The translations under genes were made by a program, and so were the position numbers. DNA of 36,609 nucleotides from an uncultured Clostridium sp. (GTDB taxonomy: Bacteria; Bacillota; Clostridia; TANB77; CAG-508), in contig CAMMTN010000017.1 in assembly GCA_946499885.1 (NCBI GenBank), positions 1 through 36,609 on the forward strand, written 5' to 3'. Shown piece after piece: positions 8,207-16,025 of the stretch. Each line of letters starts with the position of its first letter. Positions within the stretch are counted from its first letter, which is position 1. The notes below the pieces were generated by a model. The model saw only the letters and a program-made list of their open reading frames with translations, did not search any database and was not told the DNA's origin.

Positions 8207-8278
8207 ACAATTAATTAGGAAAATAATTAAAACTGAAATAATAATTTGATTAGAGAAAATTTGAGAAAGGAGAATAAA

Positions 8279-8464
8279 ATGGCTAAAAAATCTTTAAAAG
8301 TAAAACAACAAAGAGCCCAAAAATATAAGACTAGAGAATATAATAGATGTAAAATTTGTGGAAGACCACATGCATATATTAGAAAATTCGGAATTTGCCG
8401 TGTATGCTTTAGAGAATTAGCTCATAAGGGAGAAATTCCAGGAGTTAAGAAAGCTAGCTGGTAA
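8279..8464 (+). CDS. rpsZ: 30S ribosomal protein S14, zinc-binding short form
   Basis: S14 type Z, in the 30S head. It has 61 residues from ATG 8279, nine bases after GAAAGGAG; an in-frame ATT 33 bases upstream is not supported. Two CxxC pairs, CKIC (24-27) and CRVC (40-43), define the zinc-binding C+ form. The ending [10 protein letters not shown] is typical. The gene lies between LP-2 and PK-4. Confidence 0.97.
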   Translation: MAKKSLKVKQQRAQKYKTREYNRCKICGRPHAYIRKFGICRVCFRELAHKGEIPGVKKASW

Positions 8465-8507
8465 TTAAAATCCAAATAAAAAAATAAACAGGCAAGCATT
8501 TAAAAAC

Positions 8508-8586
8508 AGGTAATCACTAAAATATAAGGGGAGGGGACATACCTCAAACCGAATAATAAGTGATCCTAGGTAAGAGGTGTGTCCCC
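8508..8586 (+). repeat. PK-4: pseudoknot-type element 28 nt before rpsH
   Basis: Upstream strand AGG (8508-8510), TA, ATCACT (8513-8518) is complementary to loop AGTGATCCT (8559-8567). Relative to PK-3 the loop has GAT in place of GAC, and the upstream strand has a matching A. Stem GGGGACATACCTC (8533-8545) pairs with GAGGTGTGTCCCC (8574-8586). AAGGAGGG of rpsH follows at once. Confidence 0.8.
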
Positions 8587-8614
8587 TGTCATAAAAAAAA
8601 AGGAGGGAAAAGAA

Positions 8615-9013
8615 TTGAATACAACAGATCCAATAGCAGATATGTTAACAAGAATAAGAAATGCAAATAGCTCAAAGCATAAAACAGTTGATGTTCCAGC
8701 ATCAAATATGAAAAGAGCGATAGCTAATATTCTATTTAAAGAGGGATATATAGCAGCATTTGAAGAAATAGATGATTCTCGTCAAGGAATTATAAGAATA
8801 ACTCTAAAATATGATGAAAAAGGAAAAAGAGTTATTGACGGAATAAAAAGAATAAGTAAACCAGGATTAAGAGTATATGCATCTAAAGATGAATTACCTA
8901 AAGTATTAAATGGTTTAGGTATAGCTCTTATATCTACTTCAAAAGGAATAAAAACAGACAAAGAAGCAAGAAATGAAGGCTTAGGAGGAGAAGTTCTTGC
9001 GTATGTATGGTAA
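8615..9013 (+). CDS. rpsH: 30S ribosomal protein S8
   Basis: S8, a primary assembly protein of the 30S platform; in E. coli it also represses the spc operon. I place the start at TTG 8615, seven bases after AGGAGGG, giving 132 residues, the exact family length, beginning [18 protein letters not shown]. The open frame continues upstream into PK-4 but has no ribosome site there. The conserved C-terminus [27 protein letters not shown] is complete. Confidence 0.96.
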   Translation: MNTTDPIADMLTRIRNANSSKHKTVDVPASNMKRAIANILFKEGYIAAFEEIDDSRQGIIRITLKYDEKGKRVIDGIKRISKPGLRVYASKDELPKVLNGLGIALISTSKGIKTDKEARNEGLGGEVLAYVW

Positions 9014-9039
9014 TTTTAAAAGAAGGAGGGAAAAGAAAG

Positions 9040-9579
9040 ATGTCAAGAATAGGAAACAAACCTATTAATGTACCAGATGGTGTAGAAGTTAAAATAGACG
9101 GACATCACGTTACAGTAAAAGGACCAAAAGGAACATTAGAAAGAGATATACATAAAAATATTACAGTATCATTAGAAGATAAAGTAATAACTGTAAAAAG
9201 ATGTGATGATGAACCAGAAAATAGAAGCTTACATGGTTTAACAAGAACTTTAATAAGCAATATGATAGAAGGAGTTCTTAATGAATATAAAAGAGAATTA
9301 GAAATTAATGGTGTAGGTTATAGAGCTCAAAAGAAAGGAAATAAATTAGTAATGAACTTAGGATACTCTCATCCAGTTGAGATGGATCCACCAGAAGGGA
9401 TTACTTTTGATGTTCCAGACGCTAACCACATTACAGTAAGAGGAATAGACAAAGAAGTAGTTGGTCAAACAGCAGCTGTTGTAAGAACAAAAAGACCACC
9501 TGAAGTATATAGAGGTAAAGGTATTAAGTATGCCGAAGAGCATATTAGAAGAAAAGAAGGCAAGGCAGGTAAAAAATAA
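9040..9579 (+). CDS. rplF: 50S ribosomal protein L6
   Basis: L6, near the sarcin-ricin loop and factor-binding site. ATG 9040, about eight bases after GGAGGG, gives 179 residues, the usual size; the longer frame from 9007 overlaps rpsH and is rejected. Signatures are MSRIGNKPINVPDGVEV, GPKGTLERDIHKNI and the C-terminal RPPEVYRGKGIKYAEEHIRRKEGKAGKK. The stop codon lies in the arm of LP-3. Confidence 0.97.
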   Translation: MSRIGNKPINVPDGVEVKIDGHHVTVKGPKGTLERDIHKNITVSLEDKVITVKRCDDEPENRSLHGLTRTLISNMIEGVLNEYKRELEINGVGYRAQKKGNKLVMNLGYSHPVEMDPPEGITFDVPDANHITVRGIDKEVVGQTAAVVRTKRPPEVYRGKGIKYAEEHIRRKEGKAGKK

Positions 9580-9703
9580 AATTTTAATGAAAAGCTTCGT
9601 CTTGTGTTGTCAACCATCACAAATAATTTTTCAATGTACAAAACGTACAATTTCAAAATTATTTGTTCGGTTTCCTAGCAATACTTGCTTTTGATTAAAA
9701 TTT
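9579..9703 (+). repeat. LP-3: long palindromic element between rplF and rplR
   Basis: Outer arms AAATTTTAATGAAAAGC (9579-9595) and GCTTTTGATTAAAATTT (9687-9703) are complementary at all but one position. Inside are the left box TCTTGTGTTGTCAA (9600-9613), a centre with CAATGTACAAAACGTAC and AAATAATTTT against AAAATTATTT, and the right box TTTCCTAGCAATACT (9671-9685). It overlaps the last base of rplF. Confidence 0.75.
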
Positions 9704-9795
9704 AAAACCTTATATACTTGATTTATATATAAGCGCAAAGTAAAAATCTAAATTAAACTAAGAGCAAAATCTTTTAGTTAGAAAGGAGATTGAAA

Positions 9796-10155
9796 ATGAT
9801 TACAAAAACAGACAGAAAAGCTGAAAGAGAAAGAAGACATGCAAGAGTACGTAGAAAAATTTCAGGAACATCTGAATGCCCAAGATTATGTGTATTTAGA
9901 AGCAATAACAATATATATGTACAATTAATAGATGATGTTAAAAAAACAACATTAGCACAAGCTTCTACATTAGATAAAGAAGTAAAAACAAAACATTCTA
10001 ATAAAGAAGCTGCTAAAGAAGTAGGGGCATTAATTGCAAAAAGAGCTTTAGAGAAAAAAATAGATACAGTAGTTTTCGATAGAGGCGGATACATATATCA
10101 TGGTGTTGTTAAAGAATTAGCTGAAGCTGCAAGAGAAAGCGGATTAAAATTTTAA
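9796..10155 (+). CDS. rplR: 50S ribosomal protein L18
   Basis: L18 binds 5S rRNA with L5. ATG 9796, seven bases after AAAGGAG, gives 119 residues; a TTG six bases upstream is too close to the ribosome site. Family parts are [36 protein letters not shown] near the start, and [26 protein letters not shown] at the C-terminus, typical of bacterial L18. The gene lies between LP-3 and PK-5. Confidence 0.97.
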   Translation: MITKTDRKAERERRHARVRRKISGTSECPRLCVFRSNNNIYVQLIDDVKKTTLAQASTLDKEVKTKHSNKEAAKEVGALIAKRALEKKIDTVVFDRGGYIYHGVVKELAEAARESGLKF

Positions 10156-10185
10156 AAAATAAAAACAGGAGAACATTTTAATAAA

Positions 10186-10262
10186 GGTCATAATTAGAAA
10201 ATAAAGGGGAGGGGACATACCCCAAACCAAATAAGAAGTGACCATAGGTAAGGTGTGTCCCT
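10186..10262 (+). repeat. PK-5: pseudoknot-type element 26 nt before rpsE
   Basis: Upstream GGTCA (10186-10190) is complementary to TGACC (10239-10243) in the hairpin loop. The stem is GGGACATACC (10212-10221) with GGTGTGTCCC (10252-10261), one G-U pair. The stem is shorter at the loop side than in PK-3. It ends next to the AAAGGAGG of rpsE. An in-frame extension of rpsE into this element is not translated in my reading. Confidence 0.75.
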
Positions 10263-10288
10263 TGACATTAGTAAAGGAGGAAAGAAAA

Positions 10289-10780
10289 GTGCAATCAGAA
10301 AATATATCTGAATTAAAAGAAAAAGTTGTAGCTATAAACAGAGTTGCAAAGGTTGTAAAAGGTGGTAGAACATTCAGATTTAGTGCAGTAGTTGTTGTTG
10401 GTGATGAAAATGGACACGTTGGTGTTGGAAATGGAAAAGCATCAGAAGTTCCAGACGCAATCAAAAAAGCTATTGAAGATGCTAAAAAGAATTTAGTAGA
10501 AGTGCCTGTTGTTGATTCAACAGTACCACATGAATATGTAGGAAAATTCGGTAGTGCTAATGTTTTATTAAAACCAGCAGAAGAAGGTACTGGAATTATA
10601 GCAGGCGGTAGTGTTAGACCAGTTCTAGAACTTGCTGGATATAGAAATATTAGAACAAAGATAATTGGAACAAATAATCCAAGAAATGTTGTTTATGCTA
10701 CAATAGAAGGATTAAAAGCTATGCAAACTGTAGAAACAGTTGCTAAAAAAAGAGGAAAAAAAGTAGAAGATATATTATAA
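10289..10780 (+). CDS. rpsE: 30S ribosomal protein S5
   Basis: S5, a decoding-fidelity protein and part of the mRNA entry helicase. GTG 10289, eight bases after AAAGGAGG, gives 163 residues, near the usual 166. The double-stranded-RNA-binding-like N-domain ([23 protein letters not shown]) and the C-domain with [25 protein letters not shown] (about 105-129) are intact. rpmD, which normally follows rpsE, is absent; PK-6 fills the gap. Confidence 0.97.
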   Translation: MQSENISELKEKVVAINRVAKVVKGGRTFRFSAVVVVGDENGHVGVGNGKASEVPDAIKKAIEDAKKNLVEVPVVDSTVPHEYVGKFGSANVLLKPAEEGTGIIAGGSVRPVLELAGYRNIRTKIIGTNNPRNVVYATIEGLKAMQTVETVAKKRGKKVEDIL

Positions 10781-10805
10781 AAATTATAAAATAGGGAAAA
10801 CACTT

Positions 10806-10872
10806 ATTTACAAGGGTAGGGGATATAACTTACCAAAAGTGTAAATGTCATAGAGTAAATGGGTGTCCCCTA
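10806..10872 (+). repeat. PK-6: diverged pseudoknot-type element 34 nt before rplO
   Basis: Upstream ATTTACA (10806-10812) is perfectly complementary to loop TGTAAAT (10840-10846). Stem TAGGGGATAT (10817-10826) pairs with GTGTCCCCTA (10863-10872), with two G-U pairs. The primary sequence of the pseudoknot helix is quite different from PK-2 to PK-5 while the layout is kept. It occupies the place where rpmD usually lies. Confidence 0.65.
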
Positions 10873-10906
10873 ACAAAAAAAGAAAAATAGGAGGTGTACA
10901 AACAAA

Positions 10907-11341
10907 ATGAAATTAGACGAATTAAAACCAGCACAAAAAAATAAAACTAGAACTAGAGTAGGACGTGGAGTTGGTTCTGGTTTAGGAAAGACTTCAGGAA
11001 GAGGTCATAAAGGGCAAAAAGCAAGATCTGGTGGAGGAGTAAGAAGAGGATTCGAAGGTGGTCAAACTCCTTTATATAGAAGATTACCAAAAAGAGGATT
11101 TACAAATATTCATGCAAAAGTGTACACAGAAGTAACTTTAACAATGCTTAACAAAGCAACAACAGAAGAAGTTACAGCTGAAAGCTTAATAAATGATGGA
11201 ATAATTAGTAAAGCAAATGATGGTATAGTAATACTTGCAACTGGTAAACTAGACAAGAAACTAACAGTTAAAGCAACAAGATTCACTAAAGCAGCTATTG
11301 AAAAAATAGAAGCTTTAGGTGGAAAGACAGAGGTGATTTAA
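10907..11341 (+). CDS. rplO: 50S ribosomal protein L15
   Basis: L15, a late-assembly large-subunit protein. It has 144 residues, family length. The glycine-rich N-terminus [26 protein letters not shown] is typical and is followed by [17 protein letters not shown]. The C-terminal globular part ends [21 protein letters not shown] lies about ten bases upstream of the ATG. secY begins immediately after its stop codon. Confidence 0.97.
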   Translation: MKLDELKPAQKNKTRTRVGRGVGSGLGKTSGRGHKGQKARSGGGVRRGFEGGQTPLYRRLPKRGFTNIHAKVYTEVTLTMLNKATTEEVTAESLINDGIISKANDGIVILATGKLDKKLTVKATRFTKAAIEKIEALGGKTEVI

Positions 11342-12664
11342 TTGTTTAAAACACTAAGAAATGCATTAAAGACTCCAGATGTTAGAAAAAAATTGTTATA
11401 TACTTTATTACTTATAGTAATATTTAGATTAGGATGTTATATAACAGTTCCAGGAGTTGATACATTTGCATTAAGCGAAGCTTTTGGAAATACAAATGGA
11501 ATAGCATCACTTATAGATATGATTTCAGGTGGAGCTTTTTCAAGATTTTCAATATTTGCAATGTCTATAAGTCCATATATTACAGCATCAATCGTAATTC
11601 AATTATTAGCTATGATTATACCTTCTTTAGAAAGATTAACTAAAGAAGGTGGAGAAGAAGGTAGAAAGAAAATTAATAAATATACTAAACTTCTTACTGT
11701 ATTTTTAGCATTAATTGAAGGATTAGGATTATATTTATCATACAGTTCATCTGGAATATTTATGGATACAGGTTTTGCAACAGGATTTACTGTAGTAATT
11801 TCATTAATGGCAGGAACTGCATTATTAATGTGGCTAGGTGATGAAATTACAAATAAAGGTATAGGAAATGGTATATCTATAATCATATTTGTAGGTATTA
11901 TAGCAGGGCTTCCAGGAGCGATAACTACAATTTGGAGTTTAATTATGGGAAGTGGTGCATTTAGTACAACAGGACTTTTAATATCTTTAGGAATTATAAT
12001 AGGAGCTTTAATATTAGTAGCAGCAGTTGTATTTGTACAACAAGCTGAAAGAAGAGTACCTGTACAATATTCAAAAAGAGTAGTTGGAAGAAAAATGGTT
12101 GGAGCACAAAATACACATATTCCATTAAAACTTGTTATGGCAGGAGTTATGCCAATAATATTTGCATCATCATTTTTAACATTTCCAGCGATGATTATAC
12201 AAATGTTCATAAGTGATATTGCAAGTCAAACAGGATTTTGGGCTACAATATATAAATTCTCAATAGCATCATCAACATCAAGTGTTGGATGGGGATATAC
12301 AATAGCAAATGCGTTAGTGTATTTACTATTAATAGTAGGATTCACATTCTTCTATACTTATGCTACATTTAATCCAGCAGAAGTATCAAATAATATAAAA
12401 AGAAATGGTGGATTTATACCAGGTATAAGAGCAGGAAAACCAACAACTGATTATTTAAGTTCAATAATTAGTAAATTAACTTGGTTTGGTGGATTATACT
12501 TAGCAATAATTGCAATAATTCCTATGCTTGTAAGATTTATACCAAATGTAGATTTGGCATTTGGAGGAACTTCAATATTAATCGTTGTAGGTGTTGCATT
12601 AGAAACAATACAACAATTAGAATCACAACTTGTAATGAGACATTACAAAGGATTTTTAGAATAA
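11342..12664 (+). CDS. secY: Preprotein translocase channel subunit SecY
   Basis: SecY forms the protein-conducting channel in the cytoplasmic membrane with SecE and SecG. The product has 440 residues from a TTG start that abuts the rplO stop, with AGAGGTG in the end of rplO. Ten hydrophobic segments can be followed. The plug/N-terminal region FRLGCYITVPGVD, the TM2 segment FSIFAMSISPYITASIVIQLL and the cytoplasmic loop QQAERRVPVQYSKRVVGRK are characteristic, as is the late loop FNPAEVSNNIKRNGGFIPGIRAGKPT. It is the only clear membrane protein of the operon. Confidence 0.98.
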   Translation: MFKTLRNALKTPDVRKKLLYTLLLIVIFRLGCYITVPGVDTFALSEAFGNTNGIASLIDMISGGAFSRFSIFAMSISPYITASIVIQLLAMIIPSLERLTKEGGEEGRKKINKYTKLLTVFLALIEGLGLYLSYSSSGIFMDTGFATGFTVVISLMAGTALLMWLGDEITNKGIGNGISIIIFVGIIAGLPGAITTIWSLIMGSGAFSTTGLLISLGIIIGALILVAAVVFVQQAERRVPVQYSKRVVGRKMVGAQNTHIPLKLVMAGVMPIIFASSFLTFPAMIIQMFISDIASQTGFWATIYKFSIASSTSSVGWGYTIANALVYLLLIVGFTFFYTYATFNPAEVSNNIKRNGGFIPGIRAGKPTTDYLSSIISKLTWFGGLYLAIIAIIPMLVRFIPNVDLAFGGTSILIVVGVALETIQQLESQLVMRHYKGFLE

Positions 12665-12676
12665 TGAATAAGAAAG

Positions 12677-12703
12677 CTGACCGCACTTTTTGGGTGCGGG
12701 CAG
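12677..12703 (+). promoter_or_regulatory. G+C-rich hairpin between secY and adk
   Basis: CTG, A, CCGCAC (12677-12686) pairs with GTGCGG, G, CAG (12694-12703) around a T-rich loop. No T-run follows, so it is more likely an mRNA processing or stability hairpin than a terminator. The rest of the 114-nt gap to adk shows nothing clear. Confidence 0.4.
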
Positions 12704-12778
12704 ATTTGCGTAATATATAACAAAATTAAGCTAATGAACTAAATGTAAAATAAAAGCCTAGAAAGGAATGAATAAATT

Positions 12779-13441
12779 ATGTATATAGTAATGCTTGGAG
12801 CTCCAGGAACTGGGAAAGGTACTATTGGAAAAATTTTATCTCAAGATTTAAATTTAGTACATATTTCAACTGGAGATATATTTAGAGAGCAAATAAGTAA
12901 AGAAACAGAATTAGGTAAAAAAATAAAACAATACATAGATAATGGAATTTTAGTTCCAGATGATGTTGTTATAGAAACTGTTAAGGCTAGGTTATTAGAA
13001 AAAGATGTAGAAAATGGAGCAATTCTTGATGGTTTCCCTAGAACTGCTATGCAAGCAGAAGCTTTAAAAGAATTTTTAAAAGAAAATAAGCCTCAAGAAA
13101 AAAGAGTTGCAATAGAATTAAACGTTCCAGATGATGAAATAATTAGAAGAGTTGTTAATAGATTAATATGTACTAATAAATCTTGTGGTGCAATATATAA
13201 CAAAGAAACAAAACCACCAAAAAAAGAAGGTATTTGCGATATTTGTGGAAGCACTTTAAAAAGAAGAGAAGATGATAATGAAGAAACAGTTTCAAAAAGA
13301 CTTGCGATATATCATCAAAATGCAGAAGAATTATTAGAATTCTATAGAAAAAATAATGCTTTATATTCAATATACCCAAAAGAATTAGAAAAAGCAGTAA
13401 GCGATATAAAAAAATTTCTAGAAGAATATAAAAGGAAGTAA
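12779..13441 (+). CDS. adk: Adenylate kinase
   Basis: Converts ATP plus AMP to two ADP in the cytosol. The 220-residue product has the P-loop GAPGTGKGT (7-15), the AMP-binding STGDIFR (30-36) and DGFPRT (84-89) segments, and a long LID domain. The LID has four cysteines (131, 136, 153, 156) that form the zinc site of Gram-positive adenylate kinases. AAAGGAA is the ribosome site. The TAA overlaps the map ATG by one base. A secY-adk-map order is standard in Firmicutes. Confidence 0.97.
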   Translation: MYIVMLGAPGTGKGTIGKILSQDLNLVHISTGDIFREQISKETELGKKIKQYIDNGILVPDDVVIETVKARLLEKDVENGAILDGFPRTAMQAEALKEFLKENKPQEKRVAIELNVPDDEIIRRVVNRLICTNKSCGAIYNKETKPPKKEGICDICGSTLKRREDDNEETVSKRLAIYHQNAEELLEFYRKNNALYSIYPKELEKAVSDIKKFLEEYKRK

Positions 13442-14217
13442 TGAAAGTGGTTACTATAAAATCAGAAAAAGAAATTAAATTAATGAAAGAAGCTTGCAGA
13501 ATAACTAGTTTAGTATACAAAGAAATTGAAAAAGTTATTAAACCAGGAATGTCTACACTAGAGCTAGATAGATTTGCAGAAAAAATAATAAAAGAAAATG
13601 GTGGAACTCCAGCACAAAAAGGTTATCCAAGTGGAATGAAGGGTGTAGGACCATTTCCAGCAACATTATGTATTTCAATAAATGATGAAGTTATTCATGG
13701 AATACCATCTTCAAAGAAAATAATACATGATGGGGATTTAGTAAGCATTGACTTAGTTGTCTATAAAGATGGATTTAATGGAGATGCAGCAAGAACTTTT
13801 GTAGTAGGAAATGCAAGCAAAGAAGCTAGAAGATTAGTAGAAATAACAAGAGAGGCTTTCTTTGAAGGAATTAAATATGCTGTAAAAGGGAATAGAATAG
13901 GAGATATATCTCATGCTATAGGTGAATTTGTAGAAAAAAATGGTTATAGTGTAGTAAGGGAATTTCAAGGACATGGAATTGGCAGAGAAATGCATGAAGA
14001 TCCAGGAATACCAAACTATGGAAAAGCAGGAAGAGGAATTAGATTAGAACCAGGTATGACACTTGCAGTAGAACCAATGGTTATTGCAGGCAAAAGAGAT
14101 ATATATCAAGATTATGATGGCTGGACAATTTTAACAGATGATGGAAGTTTAGCAGCACATTATGAAAATACTATTTTAATTACAGAAAAAGAGCCAGAAA
14201 TATTGACATTAGTTTAA
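13441..14217 (+). CDS. map: Methionine aminopeptidase, type I
   Basis: Removes the initiator methionine from new proteins. The 258-residue length fits the simple type Ia enzyme without zinc-finger extension. The substrate-pocket His lies in NDEVIHGIPS, two metal-binding Asp in SIDLVVYKDGFNGDAARTF, the His in GHGIGREMHEDPGIPNYG, and the Glu ligands in TLAVEPM and HYENTILIT. The start is coupled to adk (TAATG, with AGGAAG just upstream). The 3' end contains the infA promoter. Confidence 0.97.
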   Translation: MKVVTIKSEKEIKLMKEACRITSLVYKEIEKVIKPGMSTLELDRFAEKIIKENGGTPAQKGYPSGMKGVGPFPATLCISINDEVIHGIPSSKKIIHDGDLVSIDLVVYKDGFNGDAARTFVVGNASKEARRLVEITREAFFEGIKYAVKGNRIGDISHAIGEFVEKNGYSVVREFQGHGIGREMHEDPGIPNYGKAGRGIRLEPGMTLAVEPMVIAGKRDIYQDYDGWTILTDDGSLAAHYENTILITEKEPEILTLV

Positions 14218-14231
14218 TTTTGTTATATACT
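14203..14231 (+). promoter_or_regulatory. Consensus promoter for infA-rpmJ-rpsM-rpsK-rpsD-rpoA-rplQ
   Basis: A perfect TTGACA (14203-14208) and TATACT (14226-14231) with a 17-nt spacer. The -35 box is inside the last codons of map. The predicted start is near 14238, inside a small hairpin AAGTGTT (14236-14242)/AACACTT (14256-14262) that would form the 5' end of the transcript, just ahead of the infA ribosome site. Confidence 0.75.
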
Positions 14232-14288
14232 ATATAAGTGTTTAATGTAAAATAGAACACTTGACTAAAAAAGAAAATGGAGGTCAAT

Positions 14289-14507
14289 ATGTCAAAAGAA
14301 GATGTTATAGAAGTTGAGGGAACTGTAGTAGATACATTACCAAATACTACATTCAAAGTAGAACTTGAAAATGGACATCAAATTTTAGCTCATATTTCAG
14401 GAAAACTTAGAATGAACTACATAAAAATCTTGCCAGGAGATAAAGTTAAAGTTGAATTATCACCTTATGACTTAAATCGTGGAAGAATTACATGGAGAGC
14501 TAAGTAA
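14289..14507 (+). CDS. infA: Translation initiation factor IF-1
   Basis: IF-1 occupies the A site of the 30S subunit during initiation. ATG 14289, five bases after ATGGAGG, gives exactly 72 residues, the family length. The single S1/OB fold is complete: [29 protein letters not shown], then [29 protein letters not shown] and RGRITWR. A longer open frame starts four codons earlier in the ribosome site and is rejected. Confidence 0.97.
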   Translation: MSKEDVIEVEGTVVDTLPNTTFKVELENGHQILAHISGKLRMNYIKILPGDKVKVELSPYDLNRGRITWRAK

Positions 14508-14560
14508 AATAAAAATATTAACCCAAATATATAATTTTTATAGTAAAGAGGTGTAAGAAA

Positions 14561-14674
14561 ATGAAAGTAAGACCATCAGTAAAACCAATTTGCGAAAAAT
14601 GCAAAGTTATAAAAAGAAAAGGTGTAATTAGAGTTATTTGTGAAAACCCTAAACACAAACAAAGACAAGGATAA
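14561..14674 (+). CDS. rpmJ: 50S ribosomal protein L36
   Basis: L36, the smallest large-subunit protein. Reading from ATG 14561 to TAA 14672-14674 gives 37 residues starting [16 protein letters not shown]. The zinc-binding residues C11, C14, C27 and H32 of the C+ form are all present. AAAGAGGTG lies ten bases upstream. It lies in its usual place between infA and rpsM, followed by a structured 194-nt gap. Confidence 0.97.
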   Translation: MKVRPSVKPICEKCKVIKRKGVIRVICENPKHKQRQG

Positions 14675-14686
14675 TAAAAAGTTAAT

Positions 14687-14832
14687 AACACAAATCTAGA
14701 TTCGCGGCTATAACTGTTAAAATTTTATTTAACAGTTATATATCAGGTTTGTGTCTAATATATTGTTTGAAAACATATTAAAGATTGGTATATAACCAAT
14801 GCATTTCACCTTTAATAAAGTCCAAACACAAA
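14687..14832 (+). promoter_or_regulatory. Structured gap between rpmJ and rpsM with alternative pairings
   Basis: A 13-bp hairpin TATAACTGTTAAA (14709-14721)/TTTAACAGTTATA (14728-14740) is enclosed by ACACAAA (14688-14694) and TTTGTGT (14748-14754). The same TTTGTGT can instead pair with a second ACACAAA at 14826-14832, which would enclose ATTGGT/ACCAAT and ATTAAAG/CTTTAAT helices. These folds exclude each other, the geometry of a regulatory leader. It precedes the rpsM ribosome site by about 20 nt. Confidence 0.45.
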
Positions 14833-14868
14833 ATAAATAATAAAACAAAGTGGAGGTGCTAAAAAATT

Positions 14869-15234
14869 ATGGCTCGTTTAGCAGGCATTGATTTACCTAG
14901 AGAAAAAAGAGTTGAGATTGGATTAACATATATATATGGTATAGGTTTAACAAGCTCACAAAAAATATTAAAAGCAGCAAATGTAAATCCTGATATAAGA
15001 GTTAAAGACTTAACTGATGACCAAGTACAAGCAATAAGAAAAGCTATGGAAGGTTACAAAGTAGAAGGAGACTTACGTAGAGAAGTTGCTTTAAATATTA
15101 AAAGACTTACAGAAATAGGATGCTATAGAGGTTTAAGACATAGAAGAGGCTTACCAGTTAGAGGACAAAGAACAAAAACTAATGCTAGAACAAGAAAAGG
15201 TCCTAGAAAGCTAGTTAGCAAAAGCAAAAAGTAA
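14869..15234 (+). CDS. rpsM: 30S ribosomal protein S13
   Basis: S13, in the 30S head, bridging to the large subunit and touching P-site tRNA. It has 121 residues, standard. It begins [26 protein letters not shown], with the helix-two-turn-helix region following, and ends in the basic tail [28 protein letters not shown] lies about eleven bases before the ATG. It sits between the switch-like gap and LP-4. Confidence 0.97.
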   Translation: MARLAGIDLPREKRVEIGLTYIYGIGLTSSQKILKAANVNPDIRVKDLTDDQVQAIRKAMEGYKVEGDLRREVALNIKRLTEIGCYRGLRHRRGLPVRGQRTKTNARTRKGPRKLVSKSKK

Positions 15235-15245
15235 ATTCAATAAAT

Positions 15246-15367
15246 AAAATCAATTTTAAACTTCATACTGCGTTGTCAAACTTCGTAAAAATTTTTTCAA
15301 TGTATACACATACTATTTCAAAAATTTTTACTCGTTTTCCTAGCATTATTCGTTTTAAATTGATTTT
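15246..15367 (+). repeat. LP-4: long palindromic element between rpsM and rpsK
   Basis: Outer arms AAAATCAATTTTAAAC (15246-15261) and GTTTTAAATTGATTTT (15352-15367) are complementary at 15 of 16 positions. Inside are the left box ACTGCGTTGTCAAA (15267-15280), the centre GTAAAAATTTTTT against AAAAATTTTTAC, CAATGTATACACATACT, and the right box TTTTCCTAGCATTATT. The arms are unlike those of LP-2 or LP-3. Confidence 0.75.
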
Positions 15368-15486
15368 AAGAACATATGTTACCTAAAAAAGTATAATTGG
15401 TGATTATCACTTGATTTAGATAAATAATATTAAAAAATTAAAAGATTTACGATAGTGAATAATTCTAAAAAGGAGGAAAAACTAAA

Positions 15487-15882
15487 ATGGCTAAAAATGT
15501 AACAAAAAAAGTAACTAGAAGAAGAGACAGAAAAAACATAGAAAAAGGTATGGCTCATATTCATTCTAGTTTTAATAACACAATAGTTACAATAACAGAT
15601 ACTCAAGGTAATGCACTATCTTGGGCAAGTGCCGGAGAACTTGGATTTAAAGGTTCAAGAAAAAGTACTCCATTTGCAGCTGGAGAAGCAGCTGAAACAG
15701 CAGCTAAAGCAGCAATGGAACATGGACTAAAATCAGTTGAAGTTTATGTTAAAGGACCAGGTTCTGGACGTGAAGCAGCTATTAGATCATTACAATCAGC
15801 AGGATTAGAAATAAGTAGCATTAAAGATGTTACTCCAATACCACATAATGGTTGTAGACCACCAAAAAGAAGAAGAGTTTAA
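15487..15882 (+). CDS. rpsK: 30S ribosomal protein S11
   Basis: S11, on the 30S platform near the E site. The 131 residues are typical. Matches run from [27 protein letters not shown] through [21 protein letters not shown] to the invariant C-terminal [24 protein letters not shown] is about ten bases upstream. It is followed by tandem PK-7 and PK-8 before rpsD. Confidence 0.98.
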   Translation: MAKNVTKKVTRRRDRKNIEKGMAHIHSSFNNTIVTITDTQGNALSWASAGELGFKGSRKSTPFAAGEAAETAAKAAMEHGLKSVEVYVKGPGSGREAAIRSLQSAGLEISSIKDVTPIPHNGCRPPKRRRV

Positions 15883-15910
15883 CAAAAAAATAAATAGGAG
15901 AGCACTTAAG

Positions 15911-15990
15911 TAAGGTTAATCACTAAAACATAAGGGGAGGGGACATACCTCGAACCGAAGTGGAAGTGACCTTAGATAAGAGGTGTGTCC
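15911..15990 (+). repeat. PK-7: first of two tandem elements before rpsD
   Basis: Upstream TAAGGT (15911-15916) and CACT (15921-15924) are complementary to loop AGTGACCTTA (15965-15974). Stem GGACATACCTC (15941-15951) pairs with GAGGTGTGTCC (15980-15990). It lacks the outermost CC of the consensus arm. A purine-rich AAAGGGAG (16006-16013) follows without a gene, as after PK-2. Confidence 0.8.
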
Positions 15991-16025
15991 AAAACAAAAA
16001 ATAAAAAAGGGAGAATACTAAAAAA

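Noticed and set aside
8579-8614. N-terminal extension of S8
   Set aside because: The upstream part is PK-4 sequence; TTG 8615 has ideal spacing from AGGAGGG and gives the family length.
10238-10288. N-terminal extension of S5
   Set aside because: The extension is PK-5 sequence; GTG 10289 has the ribosome site and gives the family length.
11599-12210. Long minus-strand frame opposite secY
   Set aside because: Antisense to a conserved gene and with no start signal. It reflects codon bias of the plus strand.
12481-12720. Frame of 79 codons inside secY
   Set aside because: Fully in the shadow of secY and its codon content is not gene-like.
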